DNA of 60,040 nucleotides, taken from assembly GCA_903905065.1 (NCBI GenBank), contig CAIVEW010000074.1:1-60040 (forward strand), read 5' to 3'. A model generated the notes under the pieces. It made no database searches, was not told the DNA's origin, and worked only from the letters and a program-made list of their open reading frames with translations. A program made the position numbers and the translations under genes. Origin of the DNA: an uncultured Bacteroidota bacterium. Lineage in GTDB: Bacteria; Bacteroidota; Bacteroidia; Chitinophagales; Chitinophagaceae. This document shows, piece by piece, positions 18,272 to 27,368 of this stretch; the stretch's first letter is position 1, and each line of letters starts with the position of its first letter.

Positions 18272-19977
18272 TCAATATTGGGCAATATTTTTTTTGCTCC
18301 AGTCTGCTACTTTCCATGCTCCGCCTGTCATGTACAATAGTTTATACCCATCGGCGGGATGCTTTAATATAATGTTGTAGGAGTGTCCCGGGTCTTTCAT
18401 ATCCACTTTGAAGTCTGCATTTTCGTAGCTGGTGGCGCCCAGGCCATAGTAGAGCCACCACCTGCCCCAGTCGTTTAAGGTAACAGTCGCCGTGCTGTCA
18501 TTCTCCACGGTTACGTTAGCACCATCATTAGGAGTGCGCATGTAAAATGCTTCTACATCATAGATCGGGTTGGTCAACTTCTGCGGCATAATGGCATTAT
18601 ACATCATCCGGAATTCACCATCATCCCTCGTGCCTACCATCTGCACTCCATCCAGGCACTCTGGCAGGTTCAGCAGCAATATTTTTTTGCCAGCTCATTG
18701 GGGAAAGTCTTTACCAGGTTGTTCACTACTTGTGCCGATTGCTGCCAGTATGCGTTTGCTTTGTGTGTGTAGCGTAGGTTTATGATTATATAAAAAGCCA
18801 TAATGCCTGCGAACGCTTTTCTGCCTACGAATGAATTTATTCCGGCTGCAATTAACAGGTAAAAGAAGGCGTCAAGCAAATAAGTGTAACGATCGTAAAT
18901 AATGAGCCCGAAGTCAGGAAACGATAGCGGAAGTAATAGCGCCACTGCCAGTAATGTATATAGCAGCAGCAAAACAATTGCCTTTCTGGCTACAGTTATT
19001 CGTTTATACCTGCTGATAACAGAGATCAGCAACAGTGCAACGATTGCGTAAGCGGATGCCAACGCTACGGTTGTTTCGGTATAAGCGTATATTTTACTGC
19101 GCAGTTGTTCTGGCCAGAACCTGCCTAGCAATAACAAGTGAAAGAAATACTTTAGCGCTTTTGAAAGGTTGGAAACGCTCATCGGGGATGATACTGTCCT
19201 TATATGCGCGATATCGTCAGGGAAGAACCCATGCAGCACAATAAAGTGGGCCGCAAAGAGAACCACTTGTGGGAGCAGGCAATATACGAGCGCTCGCCGC
19301 AATGTTTGCTTATCCGTGTCGGGTGTGGAATAATAAAATGCAATGAGCAGGACAGTAAAAAAAGGGGTAAGATAAAAGAACTCCAATGAGTAAGTGGATA
19401 GACAAAATGTTATAGCTCCCAACCATAGATACTTTTTGTTTTGCCCGTATATATATTGCTGCACGCACAACAATACTACAAGCAACAGCATCAGACCCAG
19501 CAAATAATGAAAGGCAGGTTCCCACACCACCACTTCTGATATATACGGACTTGAGCAAAACAGTGTTACCCCGGCAAAAGCCGTCATCGACGCATTACGC
19601 ATTCCCGATCGTTGAAACAGTGACTCAGCAAATTTGAAAAGCAGGAGTGCATTTACCGCCTGCATGGTTACGAATAGTAAATGCCATAACCACGCATTGG
19701 AGCCAAATAATTTGTAAAAACAATACGTGACGACCTGGGTAAACTGATACATACTGGGTATTGTGGACCCTGCACGGTTAATATAGTCTGTGAATTTTAC
19801 AGAGTTCAAAAAATTCACCCAGCCTGGATAATCACCCACCAGGCCGGCATGCGCCGCTGGCAGATAAAGCACAAAAACATATGCCCAGAAGAACAGGAAT
19901 ATCCAAAGCTTTTTCCCGGCAAAATGCGCACCCTCTTTATTTACACTTATAAGATTGCTCCGCATACCTGGCTCCAT
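18272..19977 (-). pseudogene. GT-C-like paralogue 3, split by a -1 frameshift at A7
   Basis: Upstream frame: starts at ATG 19977, 1 bp after the stop of the YfhO-like gene, and runs to a TGA at about 18670. Downstream frame: continues to the stop at 18272 and contains LLNLPECLDGVQMVGTRDD and WKVADWSKKN, matching paralogues 1 and 2. At about 18682-18688 the minus strand reads GCA AAA AAA TAT. A shift of -1, or one extra A, at this A7 tract joins ELAKK to ILLLNLP exactly as in the paralogues, giving about 567 residues. So it is either a true frameshift mutation, a sequencing error in a homopolymer, or a slippery site producing two products. Membrane and external-loop features match the other copies (HAGLVGDYPGW). 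Confidence 0.7.
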
Positions 19978-19978
19978 A

Positions 19979-22405
19979 TTATCCAAAATTTCCGTTTGAG
20001 GTGGCAATTAGTTTACCCGGCTTTTTGAAAAGCCACCATACCAAATATAGTAACAGGCCGGCAACGCTTAGTAATATGCCCGTATTAAAATAGCGGATAT
20101 TGTAGACCATCTCTATCGTGTGCTTCCCTTTTGTAAGCATTACCCCAGTCATCCCGCCATTCAGTACAATTTTGTCCCGCCGTACCCCATCCACTTTCAG
20201 GTTCCATCCGCCGTCCCATGGAACTGAGAGGTAAATCATTTTATCTTTACTAAGCTCAATACTGCCCGCGATGTGTGTTTCATCAAATGCGCTCAATACC
20301 AATGTATCCTTGCTTAGCTCATGAGCTGCACGCGTGTAAAACATCGTATCAAGCGGGCTTGCGCACATGGTATCCGTCAAATGAAATTCTTTCATGTCCC
20401 CAAGGTTTCCTCCAGCATTATCCGCGACAACGCATGCCTTCATGGAAACCTGGTCCTTCTGGCTATTTGACAGACCTGAAAAATCACTTTCTTTAATGTA
20501 GGTCTCATAGGTGTAACCGAATGGCAAAACATACTTGTTGCGGAAGATCTTTACGTCACCCAATTGCGTCACCGAATCAAACGCATATCGCCAAAAAGGT
20601 TTCACATCATTTTTAGCCAGCACATATTTTACGCGGTTCTCCATTTCCAGCACAGACCTGTTTACCAGGCCGAAGGACCATCTGGATTCATTCTCACTTT
20701 CTTTGCTGATAACACCCATCAGTTGCATGTACATTATTGTGTGCAACTGGTTGAAGGGGTTATAAGAGCCGGTGCCCCTGTAACCCTGCGCCAATGCATC
20801 GTTCGGCGAGCCAAACCTCGCAGGAGAGGAAGAATAGCTTTTGTCAATGCGATAGAATGAGTGGTCGGTTTGCCTTAAGTAACGGACGGCTTCCAGTGTA
20901 TAATCATTGTATCCTTTTCTTTGCGTTAGTTCGGAAGCACTGGTCTGTTCGATATTACTTACGGTGATCCGCGACAAAAAGGCCAGTTCAAAAACTACCA
21001 TGAACAGGAACACGTATTTCATGATCGGGATGCTTGCCGGTCGGCCCATAAGATAAAGGGTCACACTGTAAACAATGAGCATAATACTTACGAACACATA
21101 AAGGAAGTGCACGGGTATTGCTTTCTCCGGCCAGTATAGTATTGATTTGTCTGGGAAAAAAGGATAATTGAGGAGTGCAAAAAGAAGGGTCAGGGTTACA
21201 ACCAGCGTGATCACGCTTATTTTCCCATTTTTGATGATAGCGGCCAATGCATGAAGGGAATAGTACAAAACGAAGAATGCAACAAAAAATGAGTACGCCC
21301 GGTAATAATCACCCGAGAAGAGCCAAAATGCATACCGGAACCATGGGAAGGCGATGGGCAGCAGCCAGATCGAGATGAAAATAAAGAAAGCGATTTTTAG
21401 GCGGCGCTCCAGGAAGGCAAACACCTGCGGAAATAACAACAGGCAGGGTAGCCCGCAATAAAACATTGGCGCTTCCAGGAAGTTATGCCAGCCATTAAAA
21501 AAATCACCACTGCCAGCAAGGTCGCTGGAGAAAAAGCGTAAAACATCTGTCCCCATTTGCCACTTGTCTGGTGTTCCGAAAACGGCAGACGAAGCCAATA
21601 AATGCGTGTACGTGTTGTGGCCGCTGCCGCGGGGGCTCTCCAGTATTTGCATGATGTTCTCCACCAGGAACGGGCCACTGAGCAATATTCCAAGTACCGA
21701 TAACCCAAGCATTTGGGAGAACAGGGCCAGAAAGGTTTTTATATCAAATCTGCTCGTTTGCAGTAGCCTTAATAAGATATAACCGATTAAAAAAAGGCCA
21801 TACACATAGAGGTTGAAAGGTTGGGAAATGCAGATAAGAAAAATGGCGACGGGGAACAAATACCACTTCCGCCGTGTAAATAATAGCTCGAACGCCAGTA
21901 AGAGCAACGCCATATTAAATGCCTCGAAAGTGAACAGGTTCCAGCAACTCCCTACTATCATAAAGCCGCAAAACGCAAATAACAGGCTTCCCACCATCGA
22001 GACGTATGTGGAAAGAGCAAGTGTCCGGAGGTAATAATAGAACACAATGCCACCGCAAATAATTTTCAGGAACTCCTTACAGACCATGCCATAATAAATA
22101 TCGTCCTTGCCGGCTATATACAGGAATATGTCGAACGGGTCGCGGAGGATGAATGGAAAGATACTTTGGCCCATGCCAAAACTAAAAGACCACTTGGGTA
22201 AACCGTACTGATGAATATAGTCGGCGGCATTATACAGGAAAGGATAAGCGGCATTATAGGAATCGCTGGCGACACCTTTAAAAAAATACACGTTTTTAAA
22301 AAGGAGATAATCTTTAAAGACGATACAACCTATCAGCAACAACAAAAATACTACCACCCCTGGCATGTGCCTGTCGTTAATGGTAAGTGACTTGTTTTTA
22401 TTCAT
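19979..22405 (-). CDS. YfhO-family large membrane protein
   Basis: Starting at ATG 22405 this gives 808 residues with about 12-13 membrane helices in the first 530 residues, then a large soluble domain and a final membrane helix near the C-terminus (TGILLSVAGLLLYLVWWLF). Motifs such as FKGVASDSYNAAYPF and the C-terminal VPWDGGWNLKVDGV are typical of YfhO proteins, which are GT-C-type transferases; Gram-positive YfhO glycosylates lipoteichoic acid. The role here is inferred to be sugar transfer in envelope glycan assembly. An in-frame ATG at 22465 would add 20 unlikely residues. Its stop is 1 bp before the next gene's ATG. Confidence 0.75.
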   Translation of the reverse strand: MNKNKSLTINDRHMPGVVVFLLLLIGCIVFKDYLLFKNVYFFKGVASDSYNAAYPFLYNAADYIHQYGLPKWSFSFGMGQSIFPFILRDPFDIFLYIAGKDDIYYGMVCKEFLKIICGGIVFYYYLRTLALSTYVSMVGSLLFAFCGFMIVGSCWNLFTFEAFNMALLLLAFELLFTRRKWYLFPVAIFLICISQPFNLYVYGLFLIGYILLRLLQTSRFDIKTFLALFSQMLGLSVLGILLSGPFLVENIMQILESPRGSGHNTYTHLLASSAVFGTPDKWQMGTDVLRFFSSDLAGSGDFFNGWHNFLEAPMFYCGLPCLLLFPQVFAFLERRLKIAFFIFISIWLLPIAFPWFRYAFWLFSGDYYRAYSFFVAFFVLYYSLHALAAIIKNGKISVITLVVTLTLLFALLNYPFFPDKSILYWPEKAIPVHFLYVFVSIMLIVYSVTLYLMGRPASIPIMKYVFLFMVVFELAFLSRITVSNIEQTSASELTQRKGYNDYTLEAVRYLRQTDHSFYRIDKSYSSSPARFGSPNDALAQGYRGTGSYNPFNQLHTIMYMQLMGVISKESENESRWSFGLVNRSVLEMENRVKYVLAKNDVKPFWRYAFDSVTQLGDVKIFRNKYVLPFGYTYETYIKESDFSGLSNSQKDQVSMKACVVADNAGGNLGDMKEFHLTDTMCASPLDTMFYTRAAHELSKDTLVLSAFDETHIAGSIELSKDKMIYLSVPWDGGWNLKVDGVRRDKIVLNGGMTGVMLTKGKHTIEMVYNIRYFNTGILLSVAGLLLYLVWWLFKKPGKLIATSNGNFG

Positions 22406-22478
22406 TTTTTGCGGCGGTAGCATTAACTGCAATAGGTTTATTGAAAGGCTGCAGAGGTGCAACAAATATAATTCAATA

Positions 22479-23555
22479 TTAATGAGCAGCTGTATCCTGT
22501 AGCAGCCGCTCGTTCACAACATCCAGCCATAGTTGCTTGCCTTTGAAATTCCAATGAGTATCCCCGGGCAGAAAATACAGTTCTTTAGATTTTTTGAATA
22601 CCGTATATATGTCTATCACTTTCATTCTCAACCGGGGATCGTTTTGTATATCCGGTATGAGGTTGTTATAACCATCGGGCTGCATGATGGAGGCCGAGTT
22701 CGGTACAATAGAAATGTATATCTCGGAAAAACCTGCTGCTTTGTAATGATCATATACTTTGTTCAGTATATCAACGATCCGGGCCTTATCGTCGGCAGTA
22801 ACAGCGTAGTACGAACTGCCAACGTCTGTTCTGCTAACGGTCTCCTTGTAAAAAAGAAATTTTCGGTCATTTGAGATGACCACATCGCCCGAAGCCCGGT
22901 TAAAGGCATAATAGTTCAATGCTGCCTTGTATTCAAACATCGGCATAATGAAATTGTAGTTAAAGAGATTGCATTCCAGGTTCTGGTTGATATTCTTATT
23001 GAAAAGTTCGCTAAGTCCAATGGATTCAAAAAGAGATGCATACTGCTTGATCTCCGCCCTTGGTCCACATCGCAATAAACTGTTCTTTTGTTGTGAAGAA
23101 GTGTCATAAACCTCATCAAACATATTCGGGGCGCTGAAATAGCTTTGCAGGTACCGCTCCGAAATTTCGATAAGAAGGATGCTTTTTTTGTCCTTATCCA
23201 GATGGTATCTGTAGCCGTGTGTCCGCTCAAAATAATGAAAGGCCGATAGCCCTGCAAAGTTGGTGATGTCCAGGTGCCACGTGTGGCTGTCGCCGTCTAA
23301 GTACAGATCTGTTTTCCGGGTACCTTCATATGCCGGCTGTTTGAAATTTTGCTTTAACTTACGCGGGTTAAATCTTGCTACCGCGTCAAGATGAGCCATG
23401 CTTACAAGGTCGCCGTTCAGGCACTGGTAGGTGCCCCACCAGGTGTTATTATCTCTTTTATCAGAAAGGTATTTCATGGCTGTTCGGGATGTTGACGCCC
23501 ACAACAGAATCAAACCAGACACGATCAATATATCTCTGAATATCCTTTTAAGCAT
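22479..23555 (-). CDS. AlgX/AlgJ-like SGNH O-acyltransferase paralogue 1
   Basis: This 358-residue protein has one N-terminal membrane anchor (about 8-22) and a periplasmic SGNH-type domain. The nucleophile motif is LDGDSHTW (about 88-95) and the acid/base motif GDTHWNFKG lies near the C-terminus, as in AlgJ/AlgX proteins that acetylate alginate in the periplasm. The MBOAT gene ends 3 bp upstream. Two more homologues lie further upstream. Shared blocks include RASGDVVIS and YNNLIPDIQND. The acceptor is unknown. Confidence 0.8.
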   Translation of the reverse strand: MLKRIFRDILIVSGLILLWASTSRTAMKYLSDKRDNNTWWGTYQCLNGDLVSMAHLDAVARFNPRKLKQNFKQPAYEGTRKTDLYLDGDSHTWHLDITNFAGLSAFHYFERTHGYRYHLDKDKKSILLIEISERYLQSYFSAPNMFDEVYDTSSQQKNSLLRCGPRAEIKQYASLFESIGLSELFNKNINQNLECNLFNYNFIMPMFEYKAALNYYAFNRASGDVVISNDRKFLFYKETVSRTDVGSSYYAVTADDKARIVDILNKVYDHYKAAGFSEIYISIVPNSASIMQPDGYNNLIPDIQNDPRLRMKVIDIYTVFKKSKELYFLPGDTHWNFKGKQLWLDVVNERLLQDTAAH

Positions 23556-23558
23556 ACT

Positions 23559-24971
23559 CTAAAATTGAAAGTATATGAATTGATTTTCGGCAAAAACGCC
23601 AAGGTAGTAACAGATCACAACCATCGCGATTGTATAAAAGTAAAACCTTTTATCGCTCCTGATAAAGTAGCCTGGCAATGTCCGCTCTCTGTACAACATT
23701 AAACCCACAAGGAATACAGATAAGCATACTTCTAACCGGTTCATCCCGATGTAGTTAGAACCTCGCGAGAAAGAGAATATTCCCTTAAAGTAATCCATGG
23801 CCGCCCGCATATTCTCTGCACGGAAAAATATGCGTGTAAATACAACAAATAAAAAGGTAACGGATACGCCAATAACATTGCCCACTGCCTTTGGCATTCT
23901 GGCAAACAATTTTTTACGCTGTTTGCGTGTAAAATATTCGTAAATAAGTGCCACGCCATGTATCAGGCCGTAAACAATGTGCTGCCATGCGGCGCCGTGC
24001 CAGAAGCCACTTAAGAAAAACGTGATCAGCAAACTCAGAACTATGGCCGCCTGTCCCAGATTTCGTAACGAGGTAATAAGTGGATTAAAGACATAATCAT
24101 AAAACCAGGAGTATAGCGATATATGCCACCTGCGCCAGAAGTCGCCCATGTTTTTGCTGAAGAAGGGCTGGTTGAAGTTCTCCATCAGTCTTATATTCAT
24201 GACTTTTGCGGCGCCAAGAGCAATATCCGAATAACCGGAAAAATCGCAGTAGATCTGGAAATAGTAAAACAGGATGCCGGCAAATAGTGCAATGGATGAG
24301 CTGTCATGCGAATGGGAAAACGTACGGTCTACAACCATCGCCAGTCGGTCTGCAATCACCACCTTTTTAAAAAAACCCCACAACATCCGCGCAATACCCT
24401 CCTTTATATTGTCCCATTTATAGGGCCTGAATTCTTTTAGTTGCGGTAGTACATTTTGCGGACGCTCTATCGGCCCGGCGACAAGTTGCGGGTAGAACAT
24501 CACATATAAAGCATAGGTCGCGAAGTTCTTCTCTGCCTTTTGGTTCTTTCTATACACTTCTATGGTATAGCTCATCGCCTGGAACGTATGGAATGATAAC
24601 CCTATTGGCAACGCTATTTTTAGCATCGGTAACGTTAAAGACTTACCAAAGAACAGCGACCCGGCATGTATATTGTCAACAAAAAAATTGTAGTACTTGA
24701 ATACAGCCAGCACGCCAATGTTGGCAATAAGGCTCACCACAAGCCATGCCTTGCGTGCCCTGCCTTCATTTTTTTCTATAAGCAAACCGGCTACGTAGTC
24801 TGTTATTATGCTGCCGCCCAGTATTAGTATATACTCAGGAATAAACGACATATAAAAATAGCAGCTTCCCAGGAGCAGTAACCAAATTCTTCCCTTCTGG
24901 TCTTTCAGTCTGAAAAACCAAAGGGTGATCACCATAAAGAATACCAGGAACTGGAGCGAGTTAAAGGTCAT
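23559..24971 (-). CDS. MBOAT O-acyltransferase (AlgI/PatA-like)
   Basis: This 470-residue polytopic protein has the MBOAT hallmarks: YPQLVAGPIERPQN, NMGDFWRRWHISLYSWFYDYV and FFLSGFWHGAAWQHIVYG with the presumed catalytic His. Proteins of the AlgI/PatA type carry acetyl groups across the inner membrane to a periplasmic SGNH partner. The start at 24971 is followed by a normal first helix, MTFNSLQFLVFF. It lies between two such SGNH genes, so function in O-acylation of an exported glycan is strongly suggested. Confidence 0.93.
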   Translation of the reverse strand: MTFNSLQFLVFFMVITLWFFRLKDQKGRIWLLLLGSCYFYMSFIPEYILILGGSIITDYVAGLLIEKNEGRARKAWLVVSLIANIGVLAVFKYYNFFVDNIHAGSLFFGKSLTLPMLKIALPIGLSFHTFQAMSYTIEVYRKNQKAEKNFATYALYVMFYPQLVAGPIERPQNVLPQLKEFRPYKWDNIKEGIARMLWGFFKKVVIADRLAMVVDRTFSHSHDSSSIALFAGILFYYFQIYCDFSGYSDIALGAAKVMNIRLMENFNQPFFSKNMGDFWRRWHISLYSWFYDYVFNPLITSLRNLGQAAIVLSLLITFFLSGFWHGAAWQHIVYGLIHGVALIYEYFTRKQRKKLFARMPKAVGNVIGVSVTFLFVVFTRIFFRAENMRAAMDYFKGIFSFSRGSNYIGMNRLEVCLSVFLVGLMLYRERTLPGYFIRSDKRFYFYTIAMVVICYYLGVFAENQFIYFQF

Positions 24972-25001
24972 TGCTGCAAAGATATTGTTTGAGACCTGTT
25001 C

Positions 25002-26075
25002 TTAGTTGCGTGGGTGCCGTAGCACTTCATTTACCATATCCACCCACTTTTGTTTGCCTTTTTTGTTCCAGTGAGTATCTCCCCGCATAAACAGCAGCTC
25101 GGAAGTGGTTTTGCATACCGTGTATATGTCTATAACCTTCATTTTAAGGCGTTTGTCGTTTTGAATTCTCGGTATAAGATTGTTGTATCCCTCGGGCCGT
25201 ACTATAGTAACCGTGTTTGGGATTATGGATAGATAGATCTCCCGGAAGCCCGAAGCCTTGTAGTAGTCATAAATAGTGTTGAAATTGTCTACGAGTCGGG
25301 CTACCTCGTCGTCTGAGACGGGCGACAGCGAGCTGCCCGGCCCCGTAGGGTCCAGCGTTTCTTTGAAAAATAAAAATTGTTTATCCTCGGAAATAACGGC
25401 ATCGCCGGACGCCCGGTTGAAAAGATAACAGTTGATAGCTGCTTTGCAGCCAAACACAGGCATTATGAATTTATAGTTGAATAGATTGTATTCAAGATTT
25501 TGGTTAATGTATTTGTTGAAAAAAAGGTTGATGTCAATAGTGGGCAGCAGTGAACTGTACCTGGTATGTGGTGGGTCGGTAACATGGTATTCGCTCAACG
25601 CTTTCTTTTTAATACCGGTGTCCGTCAGCTGATCTATTATTTGTGTATTGCCATAATAGTTTCTCAAAAGCCGTTCCGTTACTTCTATCACCAGCACATT
25701 CCTTTTTGTGCTGTCGAGGTGATATTTGCAGGGGTTAGACCAACCAATAAATTTATAATCACAAATGCCATCGAACATCGTATCCCGCAATTTCCATGTA
25801 TAGCTGTCGCCGTGAAGAAATAGTACTGTGTTCTTAGGTCCTGTATAGGAGGTATGCCGGACCTCTGTTTTTAGCGATTCGTGAAATTTATTTAGATAGT
25901 CGAGGTGCGAGATGCTGGACAGATCACCATGATCAAGTTGATGTGCTCCCCACCACATATCATTATCTCTATGTTCAGACAGAAACTGCATCGCCTGTCG
26001 GGACGTGGACGCCCATAGCACAACTATGCCAAGCAGCGCCACGAGATAAACGCAGATTTTCTTTAGTATATACAA
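25002..26075 (-). CDS. AlgX/AlgJ-like SGNH O-acyltransferase paralogue 2
   Basis: This 357-residue protein is built like its neighbours: N-terminal anchor, WASTSRQAMQFL, then FLHGDSYTWKL with the presumed Ser nucleophile and MRGDTHWNKKGKQKW with the Asp/His pair. It retains all catalytic residues visible in paralogue 1, so it is likely active and not a decayed copy. It starts 94 bp after paralogue 3 stops and ends 30 bp before the MBOAT start. Confidence 0.8.
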   Translation of the reverse strand: MYILKKICVYLVALLGIVVLWASTSRQAMQFLSEHRDNDMWWGAHQLDHGDLSSISHLDYLNKFHESLKTEVRHTSYTGPKNTVLFLHGDSYTWKLRDTMFDGICDYKFIGWSNPCKYHLDSTKRNVLVIEVTERLLRNYYGNTQIIDQLTDTGIKKKALSEYHVTDPPHTRYSSLLPTIDINLFFNKYINQNLEYNLFNYKFIMPVFGCKAAINCYLFNRASGDAVISEDKQFLFFKETLDPTGPGSSLSPVSDDEVARLVDNFNTIYDYYKASGFREIYLSIIPNTVTIVRPEGYNNLIPRIQNDKRLKMKVIDIYTVCKTTSELLFMRGDTHWNKKGKQKWVDMVNEVLRHPRN

Positions 26076-26169
26076 ACCCTTGGGCGAACCCTTTTTATTT
26101 GTTAAATATAATGAAAGCTGTTGAGCAGGGTACGCTTTTCTGTAGAACCTGATAGCTTAGATGTGCCAT

Positions 26170-27261
26170 TCATCTGTATTTTTCGCTGTGCATGCGGAGT
26201 ATATTATTCACCTTATCCAACCACATCTGTAAACCCTTATTATTCCAGTGTGTATCCCCCGCCCGGTAAAATGATGCCGGATCCCGCGATTCTTTAAACG
26301 GACTGTACAGGTCAATGAACGGCATTTTCATTTTCGGGTCATTTTGTATCAGAGGTATCAGGTTGTTATACGGCGCGGGCTGCAAGATAGTTGCGGGATT
26401 AGGAATAACTGAAAAATACACTTCATCAAATCCGGCCTGCCTATAGTGGTCATATATTGTATCTAATGAAGCTACTATTGTGTTTACCTCGTTATCGGCC
26501 AGCCGGTCATAACTGCTGCATAAATTATTCTGCATCGTAGTGATCTTATAGAAGAGGTAATTGCCATCATCGGATATCACCACGTCGCCCGATGCACGGT
26601 TGAACAATGTATAGTTCAACACTGCCTTGAACTGCCTTGGAAAGATCAGAAAATTATAGTTGAACAAATGATATTCCAGGTTCTGGTTGATGTGCGGGTT
26701 GAATAGGTCGGCTATGCCGAATGGCTTATTTTCTTGTTGTTTTTTATGTGGCTGTTCACCTGCAGATTTGGCCGCATTCGGCTCACCCTTCACCCGCAGG
26801 TTTTGCAGCAAAGCGGCTGTTCTAAACCGCTGCCGCACAAACCTTTCCGATGCTTCAATGATAAGTATGTTCTTTTTCTCGCGGTTCAATATGTAGTCGC
26901 GCGTGTCATACCTGAAATGAAAAAACAAGCTGTCGACACCGGCGAATGCTTGTTTGGGGATATCCAATACATAGCTGTCGCCATATAGGTACAAGTCCGT
27001 GTTTTTTTCCTGGCTGTCTGCCTGTTTTTCAAAAGAATAGTCCCTGGGTGCGCAAAATTTTTTTACCTGGTCCAGGTAAGACATAGATGTAAGGTCGCCC
27101 CATTTCCCCCTTTGTTCGCCCCACCACAGGTCGTGAAACAAAGAGTAAGATCTTATGTCCTGGATGCGTTCAGATAAACTCTTCGACGTGGAAAGTGCAA
27201 GTGCGGTTAGGCCGGCGGCGACAGCGAAATAAGCAAAGATTTTTTTCACCAGCATCCACAC
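26170..27261 (-). CDS. AlgX/AlgJ-like SGNH O-acyltransferase paralogue 3
   Basis: This 363-residue protein is the first gene of the envelope cluster and the most divergent of the three homologues. The nucleophile motif is LYGDSYVLDIP and the acid/base motif AGDTHWNNKGLQMW. It contains an extra polar insert (about 155-175, Lys/Gln/Glu-rich). The start may be ATG 27261 or the third codon (27255). The GSIII gene ends 107 bp upstream with a terminator between, so the cluster probably has its own promoter, although no TAnnTTTG box was found. Confidence 0.78.
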   Translation of the reverse strand: MWMLVKKIFAYFAVAAGLTALALSTSKSLSERIQDIRSYSLFHDLWWGEQRGKWGDLTSMSYLDQVKKFCAPRDYSFEKQADSQEKNTDLYLYGDSYVLDIPKQAFAGVDSLFFHFRYDTRDYILNREKKNILIIEASERFVRQRFRTAALLQNLRVKGEPNAAKSAGEQPHKKQQENKPFGIADLFNPHINQNLEYHLFNYNFLIFPRQFKAVLNYTLFNRASGDVVISDDGNYLFYKITTMQNNLCSSYDRLADNEVNTIVASLDTIYDHYRQAGFDEVYFSVIPNPATILQPAPYNNLIPLIQNDPKMKMPFIDLYSPFKESRDPASFYRAGDTHWNNKGLQMWLDKVNNILRMHSEKYR

Positions 27262-27316
27262 TGTTTTATCAGAGAAAAGTTCCGGCTATTTCATTTTGAT
27301 AGACATATGCCAAAAT

Positions 27317-27346
27317 AAAAGCCGCTCCTGCAAAGAAACGGCTTTT
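27317..27346 (-). terminator. terminator downstream of glutamine synthetase III
   Basis: On the minus strand AAAAGCCG (27346-27339) and CGGCTTTT (27324-27317) form an 8-bp stem with a 14-nt loop, followed by ATTTT. It separates the GSIII gene from the envelope cluster. Confidence 0.7.
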
Positions 27347-27368
27347 ACACTTATTTTTATATCGGCAT

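Noticed and set aside
19978-20007. Earlier start for GT-C paralogue 3 at 20007
   Set aside because: It would overlap the end of the YfhO-like gene; ATG 19977 directly follows that stop and gives a protein like the paralogues.
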